Source of the DNA: Begonia masoniana
Lineage: Eukaryota; Streptophyta; Magnoliopsida; Cucurbitales; Begoniaceae
Direction: 5' to 3'
Assembly: GCA_022432975.1 (NCBI GenBank)
Contig: CM039502.1
Location: 7,609,407 to 7,673,406, forward strand
DNA length: 64,000 nt
Numbering within the stretch: the first letter of the stretch is position 1; each line of letters begins with the position of its first letter. The translations under genes were made by a program, and so were the position numbers. Shown here in pieces: positions 22,181 to 33,200 of this stretch. The notes below the pieces were generated by a model. It made no database searches and was not told the origin of the DNA. It saw only the letters and a list, made by a program, of their open reading frames with translations.

Positions 22181-23989
22181 ATGACTGGAAGAACTGCCGG
22201 AGAGGATAACAAGGCCGGAAGTTTCTTCTTGGCCGCATTGGTGCTCTGGGTCGTCTCTATTTTGTTCGAAATTCTCTTCAATAAACGCTACGAGCTTCTC
22301 TCCGTCATCGCCGGGACTTTGTTTTACGAAACGGCTAACTGGGTCGCTCGAGTTCTTGTTTCTAAGGACCCTCTCTTCGTCAACACCTCTGTTTCTCTCC
22401 TTCACTCCACTATCACTTCCGCTTCAGGTTTTCTTTTCCTTTCTTTGAATGATGGATTTATCTGTTCGTTCTTGCTTGAGCAGCATCTATTCTGATTGTT
22501 TCGATAAATTAGTTATTCTAAATTGAAATTCCCATCTAGATTTAAAGATAATCAACTTTAAAACTTGAAGAATTCATTAGCGAGGTTATTCATATTTCTT
22601 GTGTTCTTCCAACAACACCTTACATTTCATTCTGAAATTTAGTTGGTCTTATTTGTTCATATGAAATTAGAAATCAAGAGTTTGACTCAATTTCTCTTTT
22701 TGGCAGTGGTTTTCATTTTGATTTGTCAATTGCTAACAAGCGGCCCTAATGAAATGTTTGAGCACTCGCAATTGTTCGGGGGTACATGGCCATGGGCATA
22801 TCCAGCTTTGTGCTTCTCGTGTGGTTACTTTGCATATGATCAATGGGATATGCTCCATTACAGATTATACAGTGGATGGATACCGTCTATCTTGCTTCAC
22901 CATCTTATACTTCTCATTTGCTTTACGCTTGCCTTATACCGAAACGTCACTATCAACTACCTTATTCTTACTCTCACTTGTGAGGTAAACATTTTCATCT
23001 ACTTTTCCTGCAATTAACTTTCAGGGTTGAGCGTGATTAGGTGGATCCATTGACCATTTGGAAGAGAAAGCTCAACCACATTGCCCAACAAACATTGATC
23101 ATTTTGAGTTTCTAATGCAAATTTCTCTTGCCTTTGAAAATCTCTTCATTCTTGAAGCAAGGACTATTAGATAATAATTCATTGATCCATTGAACATTTG
23201 GAAGAGAAAGCTCAACCACATCGCCCAACAAACATTGATCATTTTGAGTTTCTAATGCAAATTACTCTTGCCTTTGAAAATCTCTTCATTCTTGAAGCAA
23301 GGACTATTAGATAATAATTCATTTTCGTCATCCTAGTATTTTATTTTCTCCAGTTTGGTCCCAGTGTCTGATCATAGCGAGAATTGAGCGACTTGAGGAG
23401 AAAAACTAACATTTTTCTATTAATTGTATAAGATCGAGGGACACATCTTACTTTCTTGAGCATATATTTGATTGTTGGGGCATTTTCTGTTTCTTTTTGC
23501 TTCAGATCTTTCTTTTATATTTTTATAACTTATGGTCTGAAAATCAAAATTGCAAGTTTGGAAGGAATTTGTATGGGTGGATCTATGTAATGGAAACACC
23601 CATCAATTCTAACGAAATTACACTTGCTGTTATCGGATATGCTAAACTAAAACATTCTTATCTTGATGTCACAGCTGCATTCGATCTTCCTCCACACACG
23701 TAAAGTGCGAAGAATGGCTGGTTTTCGCAACTCCAAGAGTACAATCGTAACTTTGGAATGGGCTCTAAACTGGCTCATGTTTGTTCTGGCGAGGTTCGTA
23801 CCTCACTTTCTTATCACCATCAAGCTCATAAAAGATGCTTCGAAGTTTGGCACCGGGGTGGAGCTGCCGCTTGCTCTGTTCGGTATGGCTGGAATGAACC
23901 TACTTAATTTTTTTCTCGGCATCGATCTCTTGAAGGCATACAGAAGAGAGAGAAATAAGCGGAATAGTAATGATCAACATGAAGAATAA
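22181..23989 (+). CDS. TLC (TRAM/LAG1/CLN8) domain membrane protein, three exons
   Basis: Exons are 22181-22427, 22707-22984 and 23675-23989, with GT/AG introns, matching phases and 279 codons. Hydrophobic segments predict a multi-pass membrane protein. The N-terminus MTGRTAGEDNKAGSFFLAAL leads into the first helix, then RYELLSVIAGTLFYE. The TLC core includes the CGYFAYDQWDMLHY and HHLILLICFTLA motifs (HH pair), and later SIFLHTRKVRRMAG and a final helix before the basic tail LLKAYRRERNKR. It resembles plant TLC proteins of the At1g31300/At4g19645 group, whose role in membrane lipid handling is poorly defined. Ceramide synthase activity is not claimed, since the LAG motif is not complete. This is the only copy in the window. 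Intron 2 holds a 140-bp tandem duplication. Confidence 0.88.
23044..23323 (+). repeat. Two-copy tandem repeat, 140 bp, in TLC intron 2
   Basis: The GATCCATTGA...ATAATAATTCAT unit occurs at 23044-23183 and 23184-23323, with only a few substitutions (for example GACCATTTGG/GAACATTTGG and CACATTGCCC/CACATCGCCC). Because differences are substitutions rather than run-length changes, it looks like a true duplication. Confidence 0.85.
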
Positions 23990-24369
23990 CGAGTGTTAAG
24001 CCTTGAAGGGCCAGAAGAGGATAGAAGAAAGATATTCTTTTTAGTTAATTGGATAGTTGATTGAGTAATGTGTATTGAATGAGTGGCATTGTTGTATGAA
24101 ATGCTAGTAATGTAAATGTCTCCAAAGGATTGGTCCTAGTTTACAAGTCTAAGTTAGAGAGTCATTTTAAGGCTATGTTAATTTTTCATGTCTTTGAAAA
24201 TTATCATTGGAATATTTTTCGCTTAGGTTTCAATCATACTTACAAACAGTTGTATTTAGTTTTAAAGGTAACGTTATTTTTTAATTTTACATTTTATTTT
24301 TTATTTATGATATGACACAATTAATTCTTATAGTGCACTTAATATGTGACATAGTAAATAATGAATTAT
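23990..24369. other. 3' flank of TLC gene
   Basis: 3' UTR and AT-rich spacer up to the next BTB fragment. No gene is seen. Confidence 0.5.
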
Positions 24370-24785
24370 ACTTTACATAAATTTCTGAAACGTATAAATA
24401 TTTTGTCTTGAAGTCTTCAAAAATAAGTAAGGAAAATTTTGGACCGATTTGTCATTGATGTGGAAATTTTGGACCTTAAGATTATCCCTTAGAAGGTAAG
24501 TTCTGAAAAATGCCGACGATATTTTTCCTTGTTTTCTCTTTGTGAGTGTGAGCGTCAAACTTTTGTTAGTCGATAATTTAATTGATAGTTAATGCAGATA
24601 TTGATGGAATACAAATTACAAACATATAAAAGACTGGTTCTTTTGTTTTTTTCTCACCGAGGAAAATCCAAATCCATATACCCCACTTATGGATTTGAAT
24701 ACATTTCAACCCAAACAACCGTCAAGCGGCTCTCTCACATGTTCTCCGAGGCCATACTTGCTCTCTGAGGCCATACATGCTCATG
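24370..24785 (+). pseudogene. BTB/POZ fragment (exon 3 remnant and start of exon 4)
   Basis: An exon 3 remnant (GACCGATTTGTCATTGATGTGG, DLKII) lies near 24442-24495, then intron 3, then the first ~120 nt of exon 4 (about 24660-24785: STQTTVKRLSHMFSEA) with a local duplication of GAGGCCATAC. It is cut and joined directly to zinc-ribbon 5' UTR sequence at CATGCCACTTCC, which marks an illegitimate deletion. Confidence 0.75.
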
Positions 24786-24885
24786 CCACTTCCAAACAGA
24801 AGGCGTTGGGAAAAATAATCAAATGTCGGACGATGCATCAATTGCAGTTCATTTGTCGGGGCTGGAAATTTGTTTGGTTGAAATG
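24786..24885 (+). pseudogene. Zinc-ribbon gene fragment
   Basis: It contains CCACTTCCAAACAGAAGGCG, a shortened start region with the ATG codon region lost, and ATCAAATGTCGGACGATGCATC corresponding to SNAGRCIN of the 20292 gene. It breaks off after about 60 bp of homology. Non-functional. Confidence 0.7.
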
Positions 24886-25676
24886 AAGGTTTTTTATTCG
24901 GTTATTTTTTTAAAAAACTGTCAAAATTAAACCGAACCGAATATATAATATATGTACATTTAAAGTTTTTATATTAAAAATAAAAATTATAAAATTAAAC
25001 TAATCAAAATCGTTCCAAACCAAGTTTACATATGGTAAAATCGAATTAAAACTGTGTCAAAAACTGAGAAAAATTAAAAACCAAAACCGAATTGAACTGA
25101 GCAAATTCGAAAAAAATTAGTTTGGTTGGGGTTTGTTTTCCAAGGTGGATAGGTTCAGTTTGGGTTTCAATTAGGGTGGAACTGAAACGAACGGACTGGT
25201 TCCACACCTACATTTGTGTTTAGCTTTATTTATAATTTACGTTGCAAATTTTCTTTCTTTTTAGCAAGGCTCAAGGCTCAAGGCTCAAGGCTGGGTCGGA
25301 GCCCAGGGCTATGTTTGTTCAAGTGAGCTTGTTTTTATGGTCCAAGGCCCCCTGGCCGTTCTTACAATATTCGTAAGAAGATGTCGCATTATTGTAACAG
25401 CGGTCAGCGAAGGAGGAAGAGTACGTAATGATTTTAAGTTGTAGTTTGGTTTTCTCATGCTTCAATCATTAAAGAAAAAATAAAACGTAGGATTACATAT
25501 TCATAATTTATTACATTAAATTCAAAAGTAGGAGGTCAAGCAAATAAATTTATCTTTCTTTCAGGAACAAAGGGGGAAAAGAAAACTTTTAAGAAAAGGC
25601 CTCGGCGCTTTACTTCGTAGCAAAGGTTCAAAACCTAAGTCTTCGTTTTCGCTGCCTGTCTTCGCTCTAAGCTGAT
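24886..25676. other. Spacer and upstream region of BTB copy B
   Basis: It matches the unit 3 spacer (59395-59753 and 60500-60860). It contains a short AAGGCTC triple repeat near 25267 and, over the last ~180 bp, the conserved BTB promoter/5' UTR. No open gene is seen. Confidence 0.5.
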
Positions 25677-25922
25677 ATGGTGGATTCTAAGGTGTTCCTA
25701 ATCTCCAGGTTAGCTCAGTGGAGGATCGATAACTTCTCAACTTACAAGAAATCCGAGCCCTTCAATGTCGGATTATGGAACTGGTATGCTCTGCCTCTCC
25801 CTTTCCCTCTCCTTCGTTTGTTCTCCTTGTTGATGTTATTTTCGTGCTTAGGCACTTGTCCGCGGAGATGAACCGTTACCTCAACATTCGCTTATTTCCA
25901 GAGCCGTCAAAGGTCTCCAGAG

Positions 25923-26134
25923 CGTTGGAAAACAGAGTGTTCTCTGTTTGTGAACAGTAGAACCGAAATGAAGAAGAAGAAGAAGGAGAGAAAACTGAGA
26001 TAATAAATGCTACTGATCTAATCAACTGTAAGAGAAATGTTTGTACATGTATATATCCAATGCAGTAATGATGAAAATGAAAAGTAAACCAAAAATGAAT
26101 AGTAAATAAGAAACTAAATGGTTCTGTTCTAATA
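25923..26134 (-). repeat. Copia 3' LTR (212 bp)
   Basis: Left boundary set by the CAGAG duplication, right boundary by the purine tract. It appears identical to 30414-30625. Confidence 0.93.
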
Positions 26135-26141
26135 TCCCCCC

Positions 26142-28825
26142 TTAAGAGCAAGGCGGAGAGCCGAAGATCTTGGATAGGAACAGAGTGAAGGTCGAAGGCG
26201 GGAGAGGCTTGGTGAGAGCATCGGCGAGTTGGTTGGAGGAGGGGGTGAACTTGACAGAGAGTTGCTTGTTAAATACCTTCTCTCGGACGAAATGAAAATC
26301 AAGCTCGACGTGTTTGGATTTTGAGTGGAGAACAGGATTAGAGGCCAAATAGGTGGCACTCAAGTTATCACAGAGAATGAGAGGCGCGGTAGCAGAAGGA
26401 AAACCAAGCTCCTGTAAGAGCGACTGTAGCCAGAGAACTTCGGCAGCGCCATTGGCAACACCGCGATACTCAGATTCCGTGCTAGAGCGCGAGACGACCT
26501 TTTGTTTTGTAGAGGACCAGGAGATAACGTTGGGACAGAGAAAAACACAAAAACCACTGGTGCTTTTCCGATCATCGGGACAGGAGGCCCAATCAGCGTC
26601 GGTATAGCAGATAAGGTCACGGGACCGAGAGGGCGTAAAAGAGAGGCCAAGAGAGAGTGTACCTTTGAGATAGCGGAGAATCCGTTTCACAGCCTGCCAA
26701 TGGACGTCAGAAGGAGAATGCATGAACTGTGAAACCTTATTGACGGCAAAGGAGATATCAGGACGGGTGATGCAGCAGTATTGGAGAGCACCCACTAAGC
26801 TGCGATATAGGAAACCATCGGAGAAAGGGACACCAGAGTGAAGAGATAAAATAGGTGCAGTAACCATAGGGGTCGGAACCGGTTTGCAAGAATCCATATT
26901 TGCCCTGTGAAGGAGATCAGAGATGTACCGAGATTGAGAGAGGTGCATACCAGTAGATGTCGCAGTGACAGAGATACCCAAAAAATAAGATAACGAGCCG
27001 AGATCGCGAACTCGAAACTGAGAGTGGAGATACAGCAATAGCTGATCTATCAATGAAGCAGAGTCACCGGTCACAATGATGTCGTCCACATAGACAAGCA
27101 TAATGAGAACAGAGGAGGGCGTGCGACGGATGAAAAGTGACGAGTCCGATCTGGAAGCAGAGAAACCCCAGTTAAGTAAGGCAATGTAGAGCTTGACGTA
27201 CCAGGCCCGCGGAGATTGCTTAAGGCCGTAGAGAGCTTTATGCAGCAGACAGACAGCCGACGGAGAAGAGGAGTCAATAAAACCAGGAGGTTGTTGCATG
27301 TACACTTGCTCAGATAAGTCCCCGTGTAAGAAAGCATTGCTGATGTCGAACTGACGGATAGGCCACTGAAAAGAGACGGCCAAGGAGAGCACTGTGCGGA
27401 CAGAGGCGGGTTTGACAACAGGACTGAAAGTCTCATCGTAATCAATACCTTCAGTTTGATCATAGCCCTTTGCAACGAGACGAGCTTTGTAGCGAGAAGC
27501 AGTGCCATCAGAGTTGAGCTTCGTCTTAAAGACCCACTTGCAGCCAATAAGTTTTGCCCCGTTGGGAAGAGGAACAAGCGTCCAAGTGCGGGTTTGGTGA
27601 AGGGCGGAAATTTCTTCATGCATGGCGGTAAGCCAGTGAGGAGACTTGGCAGCCTAAGAAAAGGTGTGGGGTTCAAGGGAGGGGGCAAGAAGGAAGGCTT
27701 TAGGTTTAAAGACACCAGCTTTGGCCCGGGTAGTCATAGGATGAGGGATGGGAACGGGAGGAGGAGGTGGGGGAGGTATGGGGGTAGGGAGAGATGGAGA
27801 TAAGGTAGGACTAGGGGAAGGGGGGGTTGTGGGGATAGGTGGAGAAGCAGGGAGGATGGGAGGGGGGGTGGGTGGGGGAAAGGTAGGGAAGGGGTGGAGA
27901 GGGGGGGAGGGATAGTAGGAATAGTAAGGTGAAAAGGGGAAGAGGGTGAGATAGAGTTAGGGACAGAAGAGAACGGAAATGTAGACTCAATGAAAGTAAC
28001 GTGACGGGAGATATAAATTTTGTGGGAGGTGGGTTCGAGACAGAGGTGACCTTTGTGATTTGGACTGAGACCTAAGAAGACACACGGGAGGGACCTTGGT
28101 TGAAGCTTGTGTTGATTGAATGGACGAAGAAGCGGAAAGCAAAGACAACCGAAAACACGAAGGGAAAGGTAAGGGGGGGGGGGGGGGGTTTGGAATAAAC
28201 ACTCAAAGGGAGACTTATGGTTTAGGACGGGAGTAGGAAGGAAATTAATGAGACTAGTAGCCGTAAGGAAGGCATAAGGCCAGAAACGTTGAGGAACGGA
28301 AGATTGGAAAAGGAGGGAGAGGCCAGTCTCAACCACATGGCGATTTTTGCGTTCCACCCGACCATTTTGATTCGGGGTATACGGACAAGAGATACGATGC
28401 TGAATGCCCAAAGATTTAAACAGAGGGGTAAGCGACTGAAATTCACCACCCCAATCAGATTGGACACTCTTTATTTTAACGGAGAATTGAGTAAGAACGA
28501 ATTGATAAAAGTGGACAAAAGTGTTACAGACGTCGCTTTTTAATTTTATAGGAAAAAGCCAAGTAAAACGAGTACAGTCGTCAATAAAGAGAACAAAATA
28601 ACGAGCACCCGTGACAGAGGAAATCGGGGAGGGGCCCCACACATCGGAGTGAATAATATCAAATGGAAAACGAGCATGTGATTGCGAAAGTGGAAAAGGA
28701 AGTTGATGACATTTACTCAATTTGCAAGGAATACAAGTGTCATACAAAATAGGGTCACAATTTAAATTACAACCAGACAAAACTTGCTGAAGCACCCGTG
28801 GAGAGGGATGGCCCAGTCGACGATG
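26142..28825 (-). pseudogene. Copia integrase, reverse transcriptase and RNase H (broken)
   Basis: The pre-integrase HHCC region (HRRLGHPSPRVL, then CIPC), integrase core (HSDVWGP, then QSDWGGEF, then NQNGRVERKNR with D, D, E), reverse transcriptase (YVDDIIVTG catalytic motif) and RNase H (YTDADWA, then STESEYRG) are all present. Integrase is in phase with gag after the TAG. The frame shifts in the C-rich hinge at about 27740-27900 and a second TAG replaces a Gln codon near 27652, just before AAKSPHWLTAMHEEI. From 27623 to 26142 the RT-RNase H frame is open (493 aa). Confidence 0.88.
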
Positions 28826-30394
28826 CTAGAGAGCTGCTGGAGAAGAGGCAGAATCTGGGACCCGAGCAGCAAGAGACAAAAGGGAGGAGGAGGGTGTACG
28901 GTAGAGCCCATCCCGGAGTTCACCACGGAGGAGGAGGCGGTGAGAAAGCCAATCCTTAACAAGAAAATAAGAGGGGTGAAATTCAACGAAGGCAGAATTA
29001 TCGTGACAGAGTTTGGAGACACTGATGAGATTATTCGAAAAATGAGGAGTATGATAAACCGAATTTAAGGACAGAGAACGACCAAAAGCAGGAAGAACAG
29101 AGGAGACAGAGAGATAGAGAGGAATAGTGGTACCTTCGGCCGTAGCAACTTGCGAAGGAACTGGAAGAAAATGCGGGTGATTGAGGCCGTCGGAGGATTG
29201 CTGAAAATGATGGGTAGCACCGGAGTCCATGACCCAGGAGGAAGCCGGCGAGGAAGTCACCGGAGTGGGGAGAAGACCGGCGGGGTTGGGGGAAGTTGCA
29301 GGGGAAGACGACTGAAAGGCGAGGGAGGGGGAAATTTGGGAGTGGGTCGGGTCCAGAGGGGAATAAGGCGAATCGGGTTGGAGGTGGGATTGGGTCGGGT
29401 CAAAGGTGTAGGAGGTGAGTTGGGCTTGGGGATGGGCTGGGTTTGGTAAAGGGGCCTGTTGGGCTGCAGAGGAGAGAAAGTAACACCTGAGGGCCGGGTG
29501 GCCCATTCGATTGCAAATCTGACATCTGGGCCAGAATGGCGGGTTGGACCGGGGACGCCAGGGGCTAGTTGGGCCAGGGGGAAGCGGCGAGCCAGGGCCG
29601 TTGAAAGGGAAGCTGGGCTGCGAATGGGTCCGAGAGAAAACAGGCAGCCTAGGGGTCCAAGGGGGCTGAGAAGAACGCTGGAAAACAGCGTGCGCCTGAG
29701 CCTGTGTCGGCAGTGGGAGAGCAACGGCAAGATTTTGTTTCTCAAGCCGGAAATCGTAGCTTTGGAGAAGGCTGAAGATTTCTTTAATCGGCGGCTGGTC
29801 AGAGCGATTTGTAACAGATGTCACGAACGGGTTATACTCACTGCCCAAACCACCCAAAAAGTAGAGGAGCTGGTCTTGAGGAGGAACACTGTGGCCGATG
29901 GCAGCAAGGGTGTTGCAGAGAGAGGTGAGTTGGTGAATGTAGGCAGCAGCCGAGACGCCATCTTTGGAGAGACAGTGGAGTTGATTGCGGAGATCAGTGA
30001 TGCGAGCCAGCGAAGAAGAAGCGAAGCGCGCGGCCAAAGCCGTCCAGAGAGCATTGGCGGTGGTAAGAGCAACAAATTGGGGCAGCAAGTCCTCCGACAT
30101 GGAGGAGAAAATCCAGCTCAAAACAAGACTATTGTAGCGCTGCCACAGGAGAAAATCGGGATTCGGTTCAGAGGAGAGATTGTCCAGGAACGAAGGTGGA
30201 GGTAAGAAATCGGCTTCAAGGAGGTGGGCGATGCCATTGGCAGTGACAATGTGGAGGAGTTGAGTTTTCCAGACAAGGTAATTTGTGGAGGTGAGTTTAG
30301 TGGTTAAGGTTTGGTTGGTCGATGGAAAAGGCGGGAGGGAGGGAGAGACAGTAGGGGAAGTGGAGGAAAGGGTGGAGGGGGAAGGGAGAGCCAT
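28826..30394 (-). CDS. Copia gag and protease (522 aa)
   Basis: It begins MALPSPSTLSS at the first ATG about 20 nt after the primer binding site. It has a UBN2-type gag region (TNYLVWKTQLLHIVTANGI), a zinc knuckle CQICNRMGHPALRC (CX2CX4HX4C, about residues 292-305) and an aspartic protease active site WVMDSGATHHF (about 388-398). The frame stops at a TAG where copia proteins have the Trp of the LWHRRLGHPS-type motif that opens the pre-integrase region. The next frame continues in phase. Intact as gag-protease. Confidence 0.85.
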   Translation of the reverse strand: MALPSPSTLSSTSPTVSPSLPPFPSTNQTLTTKLTSTNYLVWKTQLLHIVTANGIAHLLEADFLPPPSFLDNLSSEPNPDFLLWQRYNSLVLSWIFSSMSEDLLPQFVALTTANALWTALAARFASSSLARITDLRNQLHCLSKDGVSAAAYIHQLTSLCNTLAAIGHSVPPQDQLLYFLGGLGSEYNPFVTSVTNRSDQPPIKEIFSLLQSYDFRLEKQNLAVALPLPTQAQAHAVFQRSSQPPWTPRLPVFSRTHSQPSFPFNGPGSPLPPGPTSPWRPRSNPPFWPRCQICNRMGHPALRCYFLSSAAQQAPLPNPAHPQAQLTSYTFDPTQSHLQPDSPYSPLDPTHSQISPSLAFQSSSPATSPNPAGLLPTPVTSSPASSWVMDSGATHHFQQSSDGLNHPHFLPVPSQVATAEGTTIPLYLSVSSVLPAFGRSLSLNSVYHTPHFSNNLISVSKLCHDNSAFVEFHPSYFLVKDWLSHRLLLRGELRDGLYRTPSSSLLSLAARVPDSASSPAAL

Positions 30395-30413
30395 TTTGCC
30401 TGCTCTGATACCA

Positions 30414-30625
30414 CGTTGGAAAACAGAGTGTTCTCTGTTTGTGAACAGTAGAACCGAAATGAAGAAGAAGAAGAAGGAGAGAAAACTGAGATAATAAATG
30501 CTACTGATCTAATCAACTGTAAGAGAAATGTTTGTACATGTATATATCCAATGCAGTAATGATGAAAATGAAAAGTAAACCAAAAATGAATAGTAAATAA
30601 GAAACTAAATGGTTCTGTTCTAATA
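30414..30625 (-). repeat. Copia 5' LTR (212 bp)
   Basis: Bounded by the primer binding site (plus-strand GCTCTGATACCA at 30402-30413) and the CAGAG duplication at 30626-30630. Confidence 0.93.
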
Positions 30626-32452
30626 CAGAGAGCAGCCTCCTTTTGCTCGTTTCATTATTCGAGTCTCTACCTATGGATCTAACTGTAAACCCCATGTTTC
30701 TCCTGGTATGCTTTTTCGTGCTTAGTCTTTTGCCATTATTTGTATCCGTTAGTCTTGATTTTTTGTCCAGTAAATGAGCTCCTAAATTTTTTTGTTCTTG
30801 AACAATTTGTGTTGGTTTCCTTGATTTGTACTGTGCCTAAAATCGAGTTAAAGAAAATTACTTGCTGAGATGTTCAAATTGATGTGCGAAAACTTGTAAG
30901 CAAAGAATACTTTTATTCACCTTCGGGAACATTTCTAGTCCGAGGTTAAGTAAATATAATTTATCAAAAATGAAATTGTTGGAAAGATGATATGGGTCAA
31001 TGATTTGTTTATGATTCTAAGATTTCTGTGACTGGTTGTAGATAATAACAATCTTATGCTCTATACAAAAGTACAGAATCTTGAAAAATAATGATCAGTT
31101 GGATGAAAGAGAAGTTCTTGGCATTTTTGAGTAATTGTTTTACTTTTTAGGATACCATACATGAGGTTTTTTCTGTTTATATCCAATTGAAGATGTTAGC
31201 TTTTGAATAATCAACTGAATGTTTTATGATTTGTGAGCATTATGTGTGATTCAAAAGCAGTAGATGCCTCTTTATGTTGTTTTTATAATTTTCGTATGGT
31301 AGAGTATTAACTTGTTTTGCGTTGATGTTTCCTCTTTTCTATATCTTCTATGATTTTATGGGAGAGATCTTCCTTGCTGATTTTTTATTTCGCTTTTGCC
31401 TTCTATTAGAAATGATGACTTTTAACAAAGTCTGTGTTGGAGAAGATACTAGAAAAGATATTTTAACTGACGAATGTTTTGCTTTGTGTATTTCATGTTA
31501 GTTCAAGAGAGACTTATTCGAACCGGCGAAGAATTTTTTTGGCCTGCCGATGTCAGTTTTCAGGGTCAACTTGTCATTGATGTTGAATTTTTGGACCTTA
31601 AGATTGTCCCTCTAAATGTGAGTTGTTAAAAACGACGACCATATTTCTCCTTGTTCTCTCTTTGTAAGTGTGGGCGTAGAACCCTTTATTAGTTGATAAT
31701 TTAATTGATAATTATTGCTGTTTTTTTGTTTTTGTTCAGGGAGGAGAATCCAAATCCATATGGCCCAGTGATAGAATTGAATATATGTCAACCCAAACAA
31801 CACTTAAGCGGCTCTCTCGCATGTTCTCCGAGGCCATACATGCTGATGCTACCATCAATATGGCCGATGGCAGCTTAAGCGCCCACAAGGCAATTTTATC
31901 AGCAAGTTCTCAAGTTTTTCAGAGCATGTTCCATCACGATTTCAAAGAAAAAGAGTCCTCTACTATTCAAATCGAAGACATGTCCTTAGAAATAGGCACT
32001 GTCCTATTAAGCTATTTGTACGGTACCATCAAACAAGAAAATTTTTGGAATCACAGGTGATGTCATTTGAAACTAGATTTGGATTACTGTTTTAATCTTC
32101 AGTATTCAATATCTGTGGCTTTTGTTTCTTATACGAGTAAATAAAATTTTCAATGTTTTTCGTCAACAGAACTTCTCTGCTCGAAGTAGCAAACAAATAT
32201 GTCATCGTTGACCTAAAAGATGCGTGCGAGGAAAGTCTGATGGAGGACATCAATTTAGGCAATGTTCTCGAGCGATTACAAGAAGCATGGTTGTACCAAC
32301 TTGACAAACTGAAAAAAAATTGTATGATGTATTTGTTTGATTTCGGTAAAGTTTACGATATCAAAGATGAAATAAGCAGCTTCTGCATGTATGCAGACAG
32401 GGAGTTGGTGGTGGAAATATTTCAGGAGTTGCTCTCTGTGGGGAGGCCTTAA

Positions 32453-33191
32453 TTTTTTGAGAAAGTTTTGGTTAGATTTTCTTGACTGATGTCGATTACT
32501 CGAAGAATATTAAGCTACACTTGTACACTTGCTGTATAGTTCTTTTTAGTGGGTTTTTGAATTTTTGTTTCTGTTTAGATGATTAGTGCTTTTTTGTTGC
32601 TCAAATTAAAGAATGATTTCCAGTTCGTGGTTGTACTTCTGAGATGGTATTTAAATTTTGCAGAAACAAATACATATTTATGCCCATGATTAATTAAATT
32701 AAAATATAATCTTACAATAAAATTCAATTTAAGAAATTAATAATAAAGGCATTAATGTTATAAGGATTTTTTATTTCAGAGTAATTAACAATTTGGAACA
32801 TGAATTTTCTATATTCTAAACTATTTTTTATGATGCCAACCTTAAAGTTAATGCCAAGTATAAAAAATATTAATACTGGTACGTAAGGGTGTGATGCATG
32901 TGCGTATCATATAAGATATAGGTGCAAATTATCATACTATACATAGGTCATTGTCTCTGATGCAGTATGCATAGAAGAATTTTTAAAAAATTAAATGTGT
33001 ATCAATGGGTCTCCCTCATAAAGATGTTTGAAGTTCATAACTACCTGTTAATTGTGCAGTAAAGAAACTTTTGCAAAAGGGTTTGAAATTCATAACCATT
33101 AATTAATCAGTGTCAATTATTGTATAAAAGCAAGACATTCAATTGACTTTCGAAAAAAGGTTAAGAATAATTCTAAGAGTGGAAAAATAAA
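32453..33191. other. 3' flank of BTB copy B, no gene seen
   Basis: Conserved 3' flank of the BTB unit (compare 12982-13700 and 62936-63620). No open gene is seen. Confidence 0.55.
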
Positions 33192-33200
33192 TAAAATTTA

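Larger units (their letters stand above)
25923..30625 (-). mobile_element. Young Ty1/Copia retrotransposon, 4703 bp
   Basis: The target duplication CAGAG lies at 25918-25922 and 30626-30630. Two 212-bp LTRs (25923-26134 and 30414-30625) appear identical over their length. On the minus strand the order is 5' LTR, primer binding site TGGTATCAGAGC (initiator Met tRNA type, immediately after the LTR), gag, protease, integrase, reverse transcriptase, RNase H, purine tract AAGGGGGGA and 3' LTR. The LTR ends are TATTAG...CCAACG rather than the usual TG...CA. Coding capacity is broken by two stop codons and one frameshift, so it is not autonomous as sequenced. Confidence 0.95.
25677..32452 (+). pseudogene. 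BTB/POZ copy B, interrupted by a Copia element in exon 2
   Basis: Exon 1 is 25677-25783. Exon 2 is split as 25852-25922 and 30631-30705 by the retrotransposon. Exon 3 is 31502-31617, exon 4 is 31740-32056 and exon 5 is 32170-32452. Lengths (107, 71+75, 116, 317, 283) equal those of copies A and C, splice sites are intact, and I see no other lesion, so this gene was probably active until the insertion. The exon 3 acceptor is GTTAG rather than GTCAG. Exon 4 reads GGESKSIWPSDRIEYMSTQT and exon 5 ends ELLSVGRP. The insertion lies in codons of the PSKVSREQPP segment of the MATH-like region. Readthrough or splicing around a 4.7-kb antisense element is unlikely to restore the protein, so it is called a pseudogene. 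A genome lacking this insertion should have a working allele. Confidence 0.88.

Noticed and set aside
29459..30205. 248-aa plus-strand open frame over Copia gag
   Set aside because: It is the antisense shadow of the gag frame, with Arg/Gly-rich composition and no known domain.
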